Assembly (NCBI GenBank): GCA_036555585.1
Contig: DATBLE010000058.1
Span: forward strand, 52,385 to 116,384
DNA length: 64,000 nt
DNA from: DATBLE01 sp036555585
GTDB taxonomy: Bacteria; Actinomycetota; Thermoleophilia; Gaiellales; Gaiellaceae
Direction of reading: 5' to 3'
In this document: positions 34,698 through 42,830 of the stretch, piece by piece
How positions within the stretch are numbered: the first letter of the stretch is position 1
Layout of the letters: each line of letters starts with the position of its first letter
Made by a program: the position numbers and the translations under genes
The notes under the pieces: generated by a model
Database searches by the model: none
The model's input: the letters and a program-made list of their open reading frames with translations, nothing else
Told to the model about the DNA's origin: nothing

Positions 34698-35554
34698 GGC
34701 GCTGGATCGTCGCCGCCGGCACCGTGGCGCTCCTCTTCCCCGGCACCGCGCTCGCGCGCGGCAAGTTCGACCCGACCACGGAGTTCGAGCAGCACGAGTG
34801 GGTGTCGATCCACATCGGAGGCCTCAACCTGTCGATCACCAAGGCGGTCGTGTACCTGATGATCGGGACGCTGCTGACGATCCTGATGGGCCTCGCGCTG
34901 ATGCGGCTGCGGGTCACCTCGGGCAAGGATGTCGGCCGGCGCCAGTCGATCGGGGAGCAGGTGTACGAGGTGGCTCAGGTGCAGGTCGCCGAGCAGGGCC
35001 TGCCGACGAAGGCGATCGGGCGCTGGTTCCCCTACGTCGCCACGATCATGCTCTTCATCTGGGTGGTGAACGTCCTCGGGTTCATCCCCCTGCCTCTGAC
35101 CGGCGAGAAGTGGCACGGCGTCCCGACCTGGGGGATCTACGCCGCCACCTCCTCGCTGTCGGTGACGCTGGCGCTCGCCCTGCTCACCTTCGTGTTCACG
35201 CACTACGAGGGGATCAGGTGGAACGGGCCGCGGCGCTACTTCAAGAGCTGGATCCCGGAGGCGCCGAGGGCGCTGCTGTTCCTGATCGTGCCGCTCGAGA
35301 TCCTCGGCCAGTTCATGCGGCTGATCTCGCTCAGCGTCCGGCTCTTCGCGAACATGCTCGCGGGCCACATCCTGATCCTCACCTTCATCGGCCTGATGTT
35401 CATCCTGCAGTCGATCATCCTGGCCGTGTTCGTCGTCCCGATCGCGGCGGTCTTCTACCTCTTCGAGGTCGTGATCGTCGTGTCGATCCAGGCATTCATC
35501 TTCGCGGCCCTGTCAGCCATCTACATCGGCTCGGCGATCGAGCCGGAACACTAG
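34694..35554 (+). CDS. atpB: ATP synthase F0 subunit a
   Basis: Stator half-channel subunit of the F0 proton path, 286 residues, five or six helices. The essential arginine is in LSVRLFANMLAGH (near residue 217), and the following helices QAFIFAALSAIYIG are typical. The N-terminus looks like a cleavable signal (ends ALA-RG). The start is GTG 34694, overlapping the upstream gene by 4 bases. Confidence 0.95.
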   Translation: MRRWIVAAGTVALLFPGTALARGKFDPTTEFEQHEWVSIHIGGLNLSITKAVVYLMIGTLLTILMGLALMRLRVTSGKDVGRRQSIGEQVYEVAQVQVAEQGLPTKAIGRWFPYVATIMLFIWVVNVLGFIPLPLTGEKWHGVPTWGIYAATSSLSVTLALALLTFVFTHYEGIRWNGPRRYFKSWIPEAPRALLFLIVPLEILGQFMRLISLSVRLFANMLAGHILILTFIGLMFILQSIILAVFVVPIAAVFYLFEVVIVVSIQAFIFAALSAIYIGSAIEPEH

Positions 35555-35567
35555 GAGGAACGCTCGA

Positions 35568-35837
35568 ATGGCAGCAACGCTCCAGCTTCTCTTCGCCACC
35601 ACCGGCGACGTCACCAAGGCGGGCAAGGCGATCGGCCTCGCCCTCGGCGTCGGCCTCGGCGCCCTCGGCGCCGGTGTCGGCATCGGCAACATCTTCGGCT
35701 CGATGATCCAGTCGGTCGCCCGCCAGCCCGAGCTCCGCGGCGAGCTGCAGGGCATCCAATGGCTCGGCTTCGCGCTGACCGAGGCGGTCGTGTTCTACGG
35801 CCTGCTCGGCTCGATCCTCGCGTACGTCCTCGTCTAA
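35568..35837 (+). CDS. atpE: ATP synthase F0 subunit c
   Basis: Rotor ring subunit, 89 residues, two helices around the polar loop RQPELRG. The ion-carrying residue is Glu72 in ALTEAVVFYG. The sodium-binding signature (Gln in helix 1, Glu-Ser in helix 2) is absent, so protons are the likely ion. A GAGGAAC Shine-Dalgarno site precedes the ATG. The TAA overlaps an ATG (TAATG) that opens a 56-codon frame running to atpF. Confidence 0.96.
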   Translation: MAATLQLLFATTGDVTKAGKAIGLALGVGLGALGAGVGIGNIFGSMIQSVARQPELRGELQGIQWLGFALTEAVVFYGLLGSILAYVLV

Positions 35838-36007
35838 TGGTGCTCCTTCCAGCAATAGTCAGGGCACCTCTGGCGGCGCCCGGACCCGCCATGCGGCGTC
35901 CTCAGTCGCGCCAATATCTCGTCCCGATATTGGCGCTCCCTGCGTCCTTGCCTGGCGGCCCCGGTCACTCGCCAGAGACGCGAGACCATTACTGGACGGA
36001 GCACTGA
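35837..36007 (+). other. 56-codon frame bridging atpE and atpF
   Basis: An ATG overlapping the atpE stop (TAATG) opens a 56-codon frame across the palindrome and ends in a TGA overlapping the atpF start (TGATG). It codes for a Pro/Ala/Arg-rich peptide with no resemblance to a known protein. It may be chance in GC-rich DNA, or a translational bridge that keeps ribosomes coupled across the insertion. Not claimed as a functional protein. Confidence 0.3.
35868..35977. repeat. Palindromic element between atpE and atpF
   Basis: A 110-base imperfect palindrome. Its centre is a perfect 11-bp stem, GCGCCAATATC-TCGTCCC-GATATTGGCGC (35908-35936), and its outer arms are CTCTGGCG (35868-35875) and CGCCAGAG (35970-35977). 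Inner parts of the arms match imperfectly. The core is more AT-rich than its surroundings. It fills a gap that is normally a few bases long in atp operons. Confidence 0.8.
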
Positions 36008-36531
36008 TGCTCGCCGCCAACGCGCTGATCTCGGTCACCCCGGGGCTGATGATCTGGACGATCGTCTGCTTCCTGATCGCCCTGTTCGTGCTGAAGCGGT
36101 ACGCGTTCGGCCCGATCCAGAAGGCGATCGACGACCGGCGCGACCGGATCCGCCAGTCGATCGAAGAGGCCGACCGCGCCCGCGAGGAGGCGCGCAGCCT
36201 GCTCGAGGAGCACCGCAAGCTCGTCGGCAAGGCCAAGTCGGACGCCGAGGAGATCCTCGCCGAGGCGCGCAAGCAGTCGGATGCGCAGCGCGACCGCGTC
36301 CGGGAGGAGACCGAGGCCGACCGGCAGCGGCGGCTCGAGGAGACCAAGAGGCAGATCGACGCCGAGACGCAGCGCGCGCTCGAGCAGATCCGCGCCGAGG
36401 TCGCCGAGCTGACGCTGGTCGCCACGGCGAAGGTGACCGGCAAGGTCCTCGACCGCGACGACCACCGCAAGCTGATCGAGGACGCGATCGGCGACCTCGA
36501 CTTCTCGGTCCTGGAGAAGGAGACGGTCTAG
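36007..36531 (+). CDS. atpF: ATP synthase F0 subunit b
   Basis: Peripheral stalk subunit, 174 residues: one N-terminal membrane helix (about residues 11-30) followed by a long charged coiled coil rich in Arg, Glu and Ala (residues 38-140). ATG start with GGACGGAG upstream. It is separated from atpE and atpH by palindromic gaps, unusual inside this operon. Confidence 0.95.
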   Translation: MLAANALISVTPGLMIWTIVCFLIALFVLKRYAFGPIQKAIDDRRDRIRQSIEEADRAREEARSLLEEHRKLVGKAKSDAEEILAEARKQSDAQRDRVREETEADRQRRLEETKRQIDAETQRALEQIRAEVAELTLVATAKVTGKVLDRDDHRKLIEDAIGDLDFSVLEKETV

Positions 36532-36550
36532 CCATCATGCTGCGCATGCC

Positions 36551-36597
36551 GGCTAGAAGGGCACGAACCCCGATGCTCGAAGGCAAGCCTTCTAGCC
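36551..36597. repeat. Hairpin between atpF and atpH
   Basis: GGCTAGAAGG (36551-36560) and CCTTCTAGCC (36588-36597) form a perfect 10-bp stem with a 27-base loop. The preceding bases contain the small palindrome CATGCTGCGCATG (36536-36548). The gap also holds a 30-codon frame (36537-36629) whose TGA overlaps the atpH GTG. Confidence 0.7.
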
Positions 36598-36625
36598 ACC
36601 CCCCGACCGGAGGGAGGGGTGTGGC

Positions 36626-37159
36626 GTGAGCGTCGTCCACCGCACGTACGCACGGTCGCTCTACCAGGCCGCGAAGGAGGCAGGCCGGCTCGCGCCCGCC
36701 CGGCAGGACCTCGGCGACTTCGTCGAGGCGACCAGGCAGGTGCCGGAGCTCGACGAGCTCCTGCGCAACCCGCAGCTCGACAGGCGCGCGAAGGCGGCCG
36801 CCGTCGAAGCGGTCGCCGGCGAGGCGGATCCGCTCGTGCTCAACCTCCTGCGCCTGCTCGTCGAGAAGGGCCGCGGGGGCGAGATCGAGGAGGTGGCGCG
36901 CGAGTTCGAGCGCATGGCCGCCGCCGAGGAAGGCGAGCTGTCCGTCGAGCTGACCACCGCCTACGAGCTGTCCGACGACGAGGCGCGCGCGATCGTCGGC
37001 CAGATCGAGCAGCGCTCCGGCCGGAAGGTCGAGGCCAACCGCACCGTCGATCCGGAGCTGATCGGCGGGATGGTCCTGCAGGTCGGGTCGCGCCGGGTCG
37101 ACGCCAGCATCCGTGGCCGGCTCGAGCAGCTCGGCCGAGATCTCCGTACCCGTGTCTGA
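36626..37159 (+). CDS. atpH: ATP synthase F1 subunit delta
   Basis: Links F1 to the peripheral stalk, 177 residues. It begins VVHRTYARSLYQAA, typical of the family, and ends with the conserved VDPELIGGMVLQVGSRRVDASI-like segment. The GTG start follows a GGAGGGAGGGG purine tract. Downstream atpA follows after 18 bases. Confidence 0.94.
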   Translation: MSVVHRTYARSLYQAAKEAGRLAPARQDLGDFVEATRQVPELDELLRNPQLDRRAKAAAVEAVAGEADPLVLNLLRLLVEKGRGGEIEEVAREFERMAAAEEGELSVELTTAYELSDDEARAIVGQIEQRSGRKVEANRTVDPELIGGMVLQVGSRRVDASIRGRLEQLGRDLRTRV

Positions 37160-37177
37160 AACCGAAGGAGCCCGAAC

Positions 37178-38704
37178 GTGAAGCTGCGTCCCGAAGAGAT
37201 CACCGCCCTGCTCAAGGAGCGGATCAAGGAGTTCGACGTCGAGACCGACCTCGCCGAGGTCGGCCAGGTCCTGCAGGTCGGCGACGGCATCGCCCGTGTC
37301 TACGGCCTGGAGAGCGCCGTCGCGCTGGAGATGCTGGAGCTGGAGCACGGCGTCACCGGCGTCGCCCTCAACCTCGAGGAGGACAACGTCGGCGCCGCCC
37401 TGCTCGGCGAGTGGGACAAGGTCAAGGAGGGCGAGCCCGTCCGGCGCACCGGCCGCGTCGCCAGCGTGCCGGTCGGCGACGCGCTGGTCGGGCGGATCGT
37501 CGATCCGCTCGGCAACCCCGTCGACGGCGGCGGGCCGATCGAGGCGAAGGAGCGCCGGCCGCTCGAGTTCAAGGCGCCCGGCGTCGTCCAGCGCCAGCCG
37601 GTGAAGGAGCCTCTCCAGACCGGCTTGAAGGCGATCGACTCGATGATCCCGATCGGCCGCGGGCAGCGCGAGCTGATCATCGGCGACCGCACGACCGGCA
37701 AGACGGCGATCTGCGTCGACACGATCCTCAACCAGCGCGGCCAGAACGTGATCTGCATCTACGTCGCCATCGGCCAGAAGGCCTCCACCGTCGCCCAGGT
37801 CTACGAGCGGCTGAAGGAGGAAGGGGCGATGGAGTACACGATCATCGTCAACGCGGCCGCCTCGGAGGCCGCCCCGATCAAGTGGATGGCGCCGTACGCC
37901 GGCTGCGCGATGGGCGAGTACTTCATGTTCGAGGGGGGTCACGCGCTCTGCATCTACGACGACCTCTCGAAGCACGCCGACGCGTACCGGCAGATGTCGC
38001 TGCTCCTCCGCCGGCCGCCCGGCCGCGAGGCGTATCCCGGCGACGTCTTCTACCTGCACTCCCGGCTGCTCGAGCGCGCGTGCAAGCTGAACGACGAGCT
38101 CGGCGGCGGGTCGCTGACCGCCCTGCCCGTGATCGAGACCCAGGCCGGCGACGTCTCCGCCTACATCCCGACGAACGTGATCTCGATCACCGACGGGCAG
38201 ATCTTCCTGGAGAGCGACCTGTTCTACTCGGGCGTCCGGCCGGCGATCAACGTCGGCATCTCGGTCTCGCGCGTCGGCGGCAACGCGCAGGTGAAGGCGA
38301 TGCGGCAGGTCGCCGGACGCCTGAAGCTCGAGCTCGCGCAGTACCGCGAGCTGGAGGCGTTCGCCCAGTTCGGCTCCGAGCTCGATCAAGCCACGCAACG
38401 AACACTGGCCAGAGGGGAGCGCATGGTTGCCACCCTGAACCAGCCGCAGTACTCGCCGTGGCCGGTGGAGGAGCAGGTGGTGGCGATCTTCGCCGGGATC
38501 AACGGCTACCTCGACGAGGTGCCCCCTCCGCAGGTCCCGCGCTTCCAGGACGAGCTGCGCGAGCACATGCGTACCGAGAAGTCGATCCTCGACGAGATCC
38601 GCGAGCAGAAGGAGCTCTCCGACGAGCTCGAGGAGAAGCTGAACGCGGAGCTGAAGCGGTTCGCCGGCATGTTCAACGTCCAAGAGGAAAGCGCTCTCGT
38701 CTAG
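37178..38704 (+). CDS. atpA: ATP synthase F1 subunit alpha
   Basis: Non-catalytic nucleotide-binding subunit, 508 residues. Walker A is GDRTTGKT (near residue 169), with QKAST, the arginine-finger region SRVGGNAQVKAM and a C-terminal helical domain. The GTG start has AAGGAG upstream. Its TAG directly abuts the atpG ATG. Confidence 0.97.
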   Translation: MKLRPEEITALLKERIKEFDVETDLAEVGQVLQVGDGIARVYGLESAVALEMLELEHGVTGVALNLEEDNVGAALLGEWDKVKEGEPVRRTGRVASVPVGDALVGRIVDPLGNPVDGGGPIEAKERRPLEFKAPGVVQRQPVKEPLQTGLKAIDSMIPIGRGQRELIIGDRTTGKTAICVDTILNQRGQNVICIYVAIGQKASTVAQVYERLKEEGAMEYTIIVNAAASEAAPIKWMAPYAGCAMGEYFMFEGGHALCIYDDLSKHADAYRQMSLLLRRPPGREAYPGDVFYLHSRLLERACKLNDELGGGSLTALPVIETQAGDVSAYIPTNVISITDGQIFLESDLFYSGVRPAINVGISVSRVGGNAQVKAMRQVAGRLKLELAQYRELEAFAQFGSELDQATQRTLARGERMVATLNQPQYSPWPVEEQVVAIFAGINGYLDEVPPPQVPRFQDELREHMRTEKSILDEIREQKELSDELEEKLNAELKRFAGMFNVQEESALV

Positions 38705-39598
38705 ATGGCCTCGGTCCAGGACCTCAAGCGGCGGATCAGGTCGATCCGCAACACCCGGAAGATCACGAAGGCGATGGAGCTCGTCGCCTCCGCCCGGCTT
38801 CGCCGGGCCCAGGCCCGGATCGAGGCGATGCGGCCGTACGCCGACCGGATGATGGAGCTGATGGTCGGCACCGCCCGGGCCAGCTCCTCCGTCCGGGGGC
38901 TGCCGCTGCTGCAGCGGCGCGACGAGATGCGCTCCGCCGCGATCCTGCCGCTGACGGGCGACCGGGGCCTCGCCGGCGCGTTCAACGCGCAGGTGCTGCG
39001 GCATGGGCTGGCGCTCGACCGGCAGCTTCGCGCCGAGGGCACGCAGGTGCGCTGGCTCGTCTCCGGCCGCAAGGGCGCCTCCACGCTGCGCTTCCGGCGC
39101 TTCGACGTCGTCCAGGCGTGGACGGGCTTCAGCGACCGGCCCACCTATGCAGACGCGCAGGCGATCGCGCACCGGGTCTCCGAGCTCTACGTCGACGGAG
39201 AGGTCGACCGGGTCGTGATCGTCTACAACCACTTCGTCTCGCCGCTCGTCCAGCAGGTGGTGGAGCAGGACCTGCTGCCGATCCCGGAGCAGATGCTCGA
39301 GGCGGGCGAGGAGGACGAGCAGCATGCCGCGCTCGTCGGCGACTTCATCTACGAGCCGGAGCCGGAGCAGATCCTGGAGCGGTTGCTGCCGGTCTACGTC
39401 GAGACCGAGCTCTACCGCGCCCTGCTCGAGTCCGCCGCGTCCGAGCAGGGCGCCCGCATGACCGCGATGCGGAACGCCTCGAAGAACGCCGGCGAGCTGA
39501 TCGACAGCCTGACCCTGGCGATGAACCGCGCCCGCCAGGCGGAGATCACCCAGGAGATCCTCGAGGTGGTCGCCGGCGCCGACGCGCTCACGGCGTAG
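38705..39598 (+). CDS. atpG: ATP synthase F1 subunit gamma
   Basis: Central rotor shaft, 297 residues. Conserved ends are present: KRRIRSIRNTRKITKAMELVA (N-terminal helix) and NASKNAGELIDSLTLAMNRARQAEITQEI (C-terminal helix). atpD and atpC are expected next; instead a peptide transporter gene follows and atpD begins 9.5 kb away. Confidence 0.96.
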   Translation: MASVQDLKRRIRSIRNTRKITKAMELVASARLRRAQARIEAMRPYADRMMELMVGTARASSSVRGLPLLQRRDEMRSAAILPLTGDRGLAGAFNAQVLRHGLALDRQLRAEGTQVRWLVSGRKGASTLRFRRFDVVQAWTGFSDRPTYADAQAIAHRVSELYVDGEVDRVVIVYNHFVSPLVQQVVEQDLLPIPEQMLEAGEEDEQHAALVGDFIYEPEPEQILERLLPVYVETELYRALLESAASEQGARMTAMRNASKNAGELIDSLTLAMNRARQAEITQEILEVVAGADALTA

Positions 39599-39676
39599 CC
39601 GGCCTAACTTTTTCGTCCGATCGAAGTCCCAGCGTGGGAATGCGGGCACCGTGCCCGTTATGCTCCCGTTAACCCA

Positions 39677-40744
39677 GTGGCCACCACCGAACGCCCCGAG
39701 CTGGTCTCCTCCGGCGCAGGCCTCGCCTCCACGGTCGCCGCGGAGTCGCACGGCGAGCTCGGCACCGAAGCTGCTGTCCGCGCCCGCGGCTACTGGGAGG
39801 GCGTGTTCATGCGCTTCCGCCGCGACAAGTTCGCGATCGCGGGCGGCGTCTACATCGTGCTGGTCGTCCTCATCGGGTTCATCGGCGCGCCGATCGCCGC
39901 GCACTTCCTCGGCCACGGCCCGGACGACCAGTTCGCGGGCGGGCTCGATCCGAAGACGGTGCTGCCGGTCGGGCCGCTGTCGCACGTCTCGACCCAGCCG
40001 TACCCGGGAGCCACCGGCAACTTCCAGCACACCTACTTCATCCTCGGCGCGGACGGACAGCTCGGCCGCGACGAGTTCCTGCGCCTGCTGTACGGGACGC
40101 AGGCCTCGCTCGAGGTCGCCGTCGGGGCGACGCTGCTCGCGATGGCGGCCGGCGTCATCATGGGCGCCCTCGCCGGCTTCTACAGCGGCGTGACCGACAC
40201 GATCATCAGCCGCATCACCGAGATCGTGATGGCGTTCCCGGTGCTGCTCTTCGTGATCGCCCTCGCGAGCACGGCCGGCGAGCGGCTGAACGGGATCACC
40301 TTCGGGTTCCTCGCCCCGGGGGCCGTCACCCTCATCGTCGTGCTGGCGCTCTTCGGCTGGTACTACCCTGCCCGAATCGTCCGAGCCCAGGTCCTGTCGC
40401 TGCGCGAGAAGGAGTTCGTCGAGGCCGCGCGGATGATCGGGACGAGCGACTGGAGGATCATCCGGTCGCACATCCTTCCTCATCTTGTCGCACCGATCAT
40501 CGTCTACTCGACCCTCGTGGTCGCCACGAACATCCTGCTCGAGGCCGGCCTGTCGTTTCTCGGCCTCGGGATCCAGCAGCCGACTGCGAGCTGGGGCAAC
40601 CTGCTCTCGACCGCGCCCGACTACTACCTGACCCAGCCGTGGCTGATGGTCTGGCCGGGCGTCGCGGTGCTGCTGGCGACGCTCGCGTTCAACCTGCTCG
40701 GCGACGGCCTGCGCGACGCCTTCGACCCGCGGTCGTCGGGCTAG
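39677..40744 (+). CDS. Peptide/nickel ABC transporter permease (DppC-like)
   Basis: Membrane subunit of a family-5 importer, 355 residues. It has the DppC/OppC N-terminal hydrophilic stretch, a first helix near residue 53, an extended extracytoplasmic loop (about 70-130) and five further helices with the ATPase-docking FVEAARMIGTSDWRIIRSHILP segment. GTG start; TATGCT (39659-39664) is a possible -10 box. The matching DppA, B, D and F genes are 2 kb downstream, separated by three unrelated genes. Confidence 0.9.
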   Translation: MATTERPELVSSGAGLASTVAAESHGELGTEAAVRARGYWEGVFMRFRRDKFAIAGGVYIVLVVLIGFIGAPIAAHFLGHGPDDQFAGGLDPKTVLPVGPLSHVSTQPYPGATGNFQHTYFILGADGQLGRDEFLRLLYGTQASLEVAVGATLLAMAAGVIMGALAGFYSGVTDTIISRITEIVMAFPVLLFVIALASTAGERLNGITFGFLAPGAVTLIVVLALFGWYYPARIVRAQVLSLREKEFVEAARMIGTSDWRIIRSHILPHLVAPIIVYSTLVVATNILLEAGLSFLGLGIQQPTASWGNLLSTAPDYYLTQPWLMVWPGVAVLLATLAFNLLGDGLRDAFDPRSSG

Positions 40745-40752
40745 CGCGAGGC

Positions 40753-41505
40753 GTGCTTCGGGGTCGGACCGCCTTCCTCCTGGTCGCGGCGGCGGCCGCC
40801 GTCCTGGCCTGGCCGGTCGCCGGCGCGGGGGCCGGGAGCGACGTCGCGCGGGCCAGGACCGTGCAGATCGTGTTCACGGGCAAGGGCGGAGGCCGCTACC
40901 TCGACCACACGCGCTGGCTCCACGAGGTCACGCGCGAGTGCTATGCCAGCCGGCTGGCCGACGAGACGCTCTCCGTGCAATGGCGCATCGAGTGGACGGC
41001 CAGGCTCGTCCCCGGCGCGAAGGGCTACGTCCTCCGAGCGCCCGCGCGCGGGGCCGACGCGATCGCCGGCTCCGTCAAGGGCACCGCGGTGCAGGACAAC
41101 TGCGACTCCGCCGACGAGGAGCCCGGCTGGGCAGGGACGTCCGTCTGCGAGAGCGACCTCGAGCTGCACACCAACGGCCAGCTCGCTGCGACCCGGACGG
41201 AGGACGGCCTGCGCCTCGACCTGACCGGGCCCCGGTACAGGAGCCCCGGCCACCCCTGCGAGCTCGACATCAGGAACGACCAGCTCGTCGCCGCCGTCTC
41301 CCTCGACGCTGCGGCGCTCGCGCGGGTGTCGTCCGGCCGCGCGCTGACCCTCCCGGTCGGGACCCGTCATCCCGGTCCCGGGGTCCGGTACGTGCCCACC
41401 CGGAGCTGCTCGCACTTCCCGCACCTCTACGACGGCATCGAGTACCTCTACGACTGCGACGACACGCTGATCTGGAACGGCGCCCTCACTATCCGGGCGC
41501 TCTAG
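40753..41505 (+). CDS. Secreted hypothetical protein
   Basis: A 250-residue exported protein of unknown family. From GTG 40753 it has a signal peptide (residues 1-26, ending AGA-GS) and a mature domain with cysteines at several positions (for example RECYAS, QDNCDS, TSVCES, GHPCEL, RSCSHF, YDCDD) that could form disulfides outside the cell. It follows the DppC-like gene by 8 bases, so it may share its transcript. No catalytic motif was seen. Confidence 0.75.
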   Translation: MLRGRTAFLLVAAAAAVLAWPVAGAGAGSDVARARTVQIVFTGKGGGRYLDHTRWLHEVTRECYASRLADETLSVQWRIEWTARLVPGAKGYVLRAPARGADAIAGSVKGTAVQDNCDSADEEPGWAGTSVCESDLELHTNGQLAATRTEDGLRLDLTGPRYRSPGHPCELDIRNDQLVAAVSLDAAALARVSSGRALTLPVGTRHPGPGVRYVPTRSCSHFPHLYDGIEYLYDCDDTLIWNGALTIRAL

Positions 41506-41849
41506 CCGCGCTGGTCGCTGCGGCCCTGCTCGCCGGCTGCGGCGGGGGCGACGCCCGGTCGGACGCCTGCTCCTCGCTCGACGTCGCGCCGCCCGCCACG
41601 GCGGCGGCCGCGGCGGCCGGGCTCAGAGCCGCGATCGCCGCCGACCGGCAAGCGCTGGCCGCACTCGACCCCGACGACCCGCTGGCCGCCCGCTTCCGTG
41701 GCGCGAAGGCGCGGGCCGAGCAGGCGCTGGCCTCGTTCACCGGCGATCCGCTGCGCTCGGGGTCGATGAGCCCGACCGCCACGATCCTGCCGACGGCACG
41801 ACGGGTGGTGGCGGAGACGCGTGCGCTCCGCACCGACCTTTGCGGCTAG
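41472..41849 (+). CDS. Small lipoprotein (CTG start proposed)
   Basis: A frame of about 125 codons whose translation shows a clear lipoprotein signal: ERRP, a hydrophobic stretch and the lipobox LLAGC with Cys23, followed by GGGDARSD and an Ala-rich helical domain with two more Cys. No ATG, GTG or TTG lies in frame upstream at a sensible distance. CTG 41472 gives a proper signal peptide and overlaps the preceding gene by 34 bases. The lipobox supports a real gene; the start codon is uncertain. Confidence 0.6.
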   Translation: MERRPHYPGALAALVAAALLAGCGGGDARSDACSSLDVAPPATAAAAAAGLRAAIAADRQALAALDPDDPLAARFRGAKARAEQALASFTGDPLRSGSMSPTATILPTARRVVAETRALRTDLCG

Positions 41850-41853
41850 GCCG

Positions 41854-42681
41854 TCAGCTCCCGGTCCCGCAGTGCCGGTACTTGTTCAGGCAGTTGGCGA
41901 CGAGCGTCGCCAGCGCCTGCTGGTCCCAGGCGTTGATGAAGTCGGCGTGGCCGGAGTACTGGCCGCCCGAGGCGAGCTCGACGGAGCCGCCCGGCGTCTT
42001 GACCGGATAGCGGAAGACGAGCTGCAGGGCGGGCATCGCGACCGGGTAGCCCTTCGGGCAGCGGCCGTTCCCGGAGTACGCCGTGTTCTTCTGGTTGTCG
42101 TACAGGAGGTTCTTCCCGTCCCAGCAGTCCGGGAAGTTGACGTGGAGGCTGAGCGTTCCGTCGGCGCAGTCGGGCACGCTGCTCGAGGGGGCGACGTTGA
42201 CCAGGTCGCCGCAGTCCCAGTAGGTGACGACGAGACGCTGCGGCGCCGTGGCGTGCGAGTTCCCGGCGACGATCTGGAGGCCCGCCGGGAACGGCCGGAG
42301 CGGCGTCCTCACCAGCCGCCGGTAGTACGCGATCGCCGTCGTCGGAGTCACCGCCTGGCCGCCGACGAGCAGGGTCGGCATCCAGTAGGCGGCCCTGTCG
42401 CCGGCCCGCCGGCAGGTGGTGCTCGCCGTCCGGAGCTGGGCGGGCGTGGAGAAGGCGTTCGTCGAGTCGTTGCCCACGAAGGTGTGGTCGTGCGAGTAGC
42501 CCGGCTGCCGCGGCAGGACGATCGGGTCGTCCGGGCCCCGGTGGCTGAAGCTGCAGACGCTGATGAAGTTGACGCCGCGCAGGGGCGGCGAGGTCGCGCT
42601 CGAGCCCGTCGCAGTTCCTGCGACGACCGCCGCGGAGACGAGTGCGCACGCGACGAAAAGGAGGGTCCGGACCCCCGTCAT
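41854..42681 (-). CDS. DUF1996-domain secreted protein
   Basis: A 275-residue exported protein: signal peptide (residues 1-27, ending GTATG-SS) then the DUF1996 pattern VCSFSHRGPDDPIV, GYSHDHTFVGN (near residues 61-71), YWMPTL, and SLHVNFPDCWDGKNL. The domain is found in actinobacterial and fungal secreted proteins of unknown function. It is encoded against its neighbours, ending 4 bases from the lipoprotein stop, so the two 3' ends converge. Confidence 0.85.
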   Translation of the reverse strand: MTGVRTLLFVACALVSAAVVAGTATGSSATSPPLRGVNFISVCSFSHRGPDDPIVLPRQPGYSHDHTFVGNDSTNAFSTPAQLRTASTTCRRAGDRAAYWMPTLLVGGQAVTPTTAIAYYRRLVRTPLRPFPAGLQIVAGNSHATAPQRLVVTYWDCGDLVNVAPSSSVPDCADGTLSLHVNFPDCWDGKNLLYDNQKNTAYSGNGRCPKGYPVAMPALQLVFRYPVKTPGGSVELASGGQYSGHADFINAWDQQALATLVANCLNKYRHCGTGS

Positions 42682-42830
42682 TCCGACGAAAGGGTAGCCG
42701 GACGCAGGGCTTCTTCACATTTTCGTGACGTGCAAACTAAACTCCGCGCGGCTCGTCTAACGGGTCGAGGATGCGTCTACCACGGAGCCCTGCCGCCGCG
42801 CCGGGCCCGTGCGTCATCGAAAGGAGATCG

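Noticed and set aside
35568..35837. Sodium-driven ATP synthase
   Set aside because: Subunit c lacks the sodium-ligand pattern (Gln in helix 1 and Glu-Ser in helix 2); a proton ring is the simpler reading.
39599..39676. Intrinsic terminator after atpG (T run at 39609-39613)
   Set aside because: The T run is not preceded by a stable stem; the GGGCA/TGCCC hairpin follows rather than precedes it.
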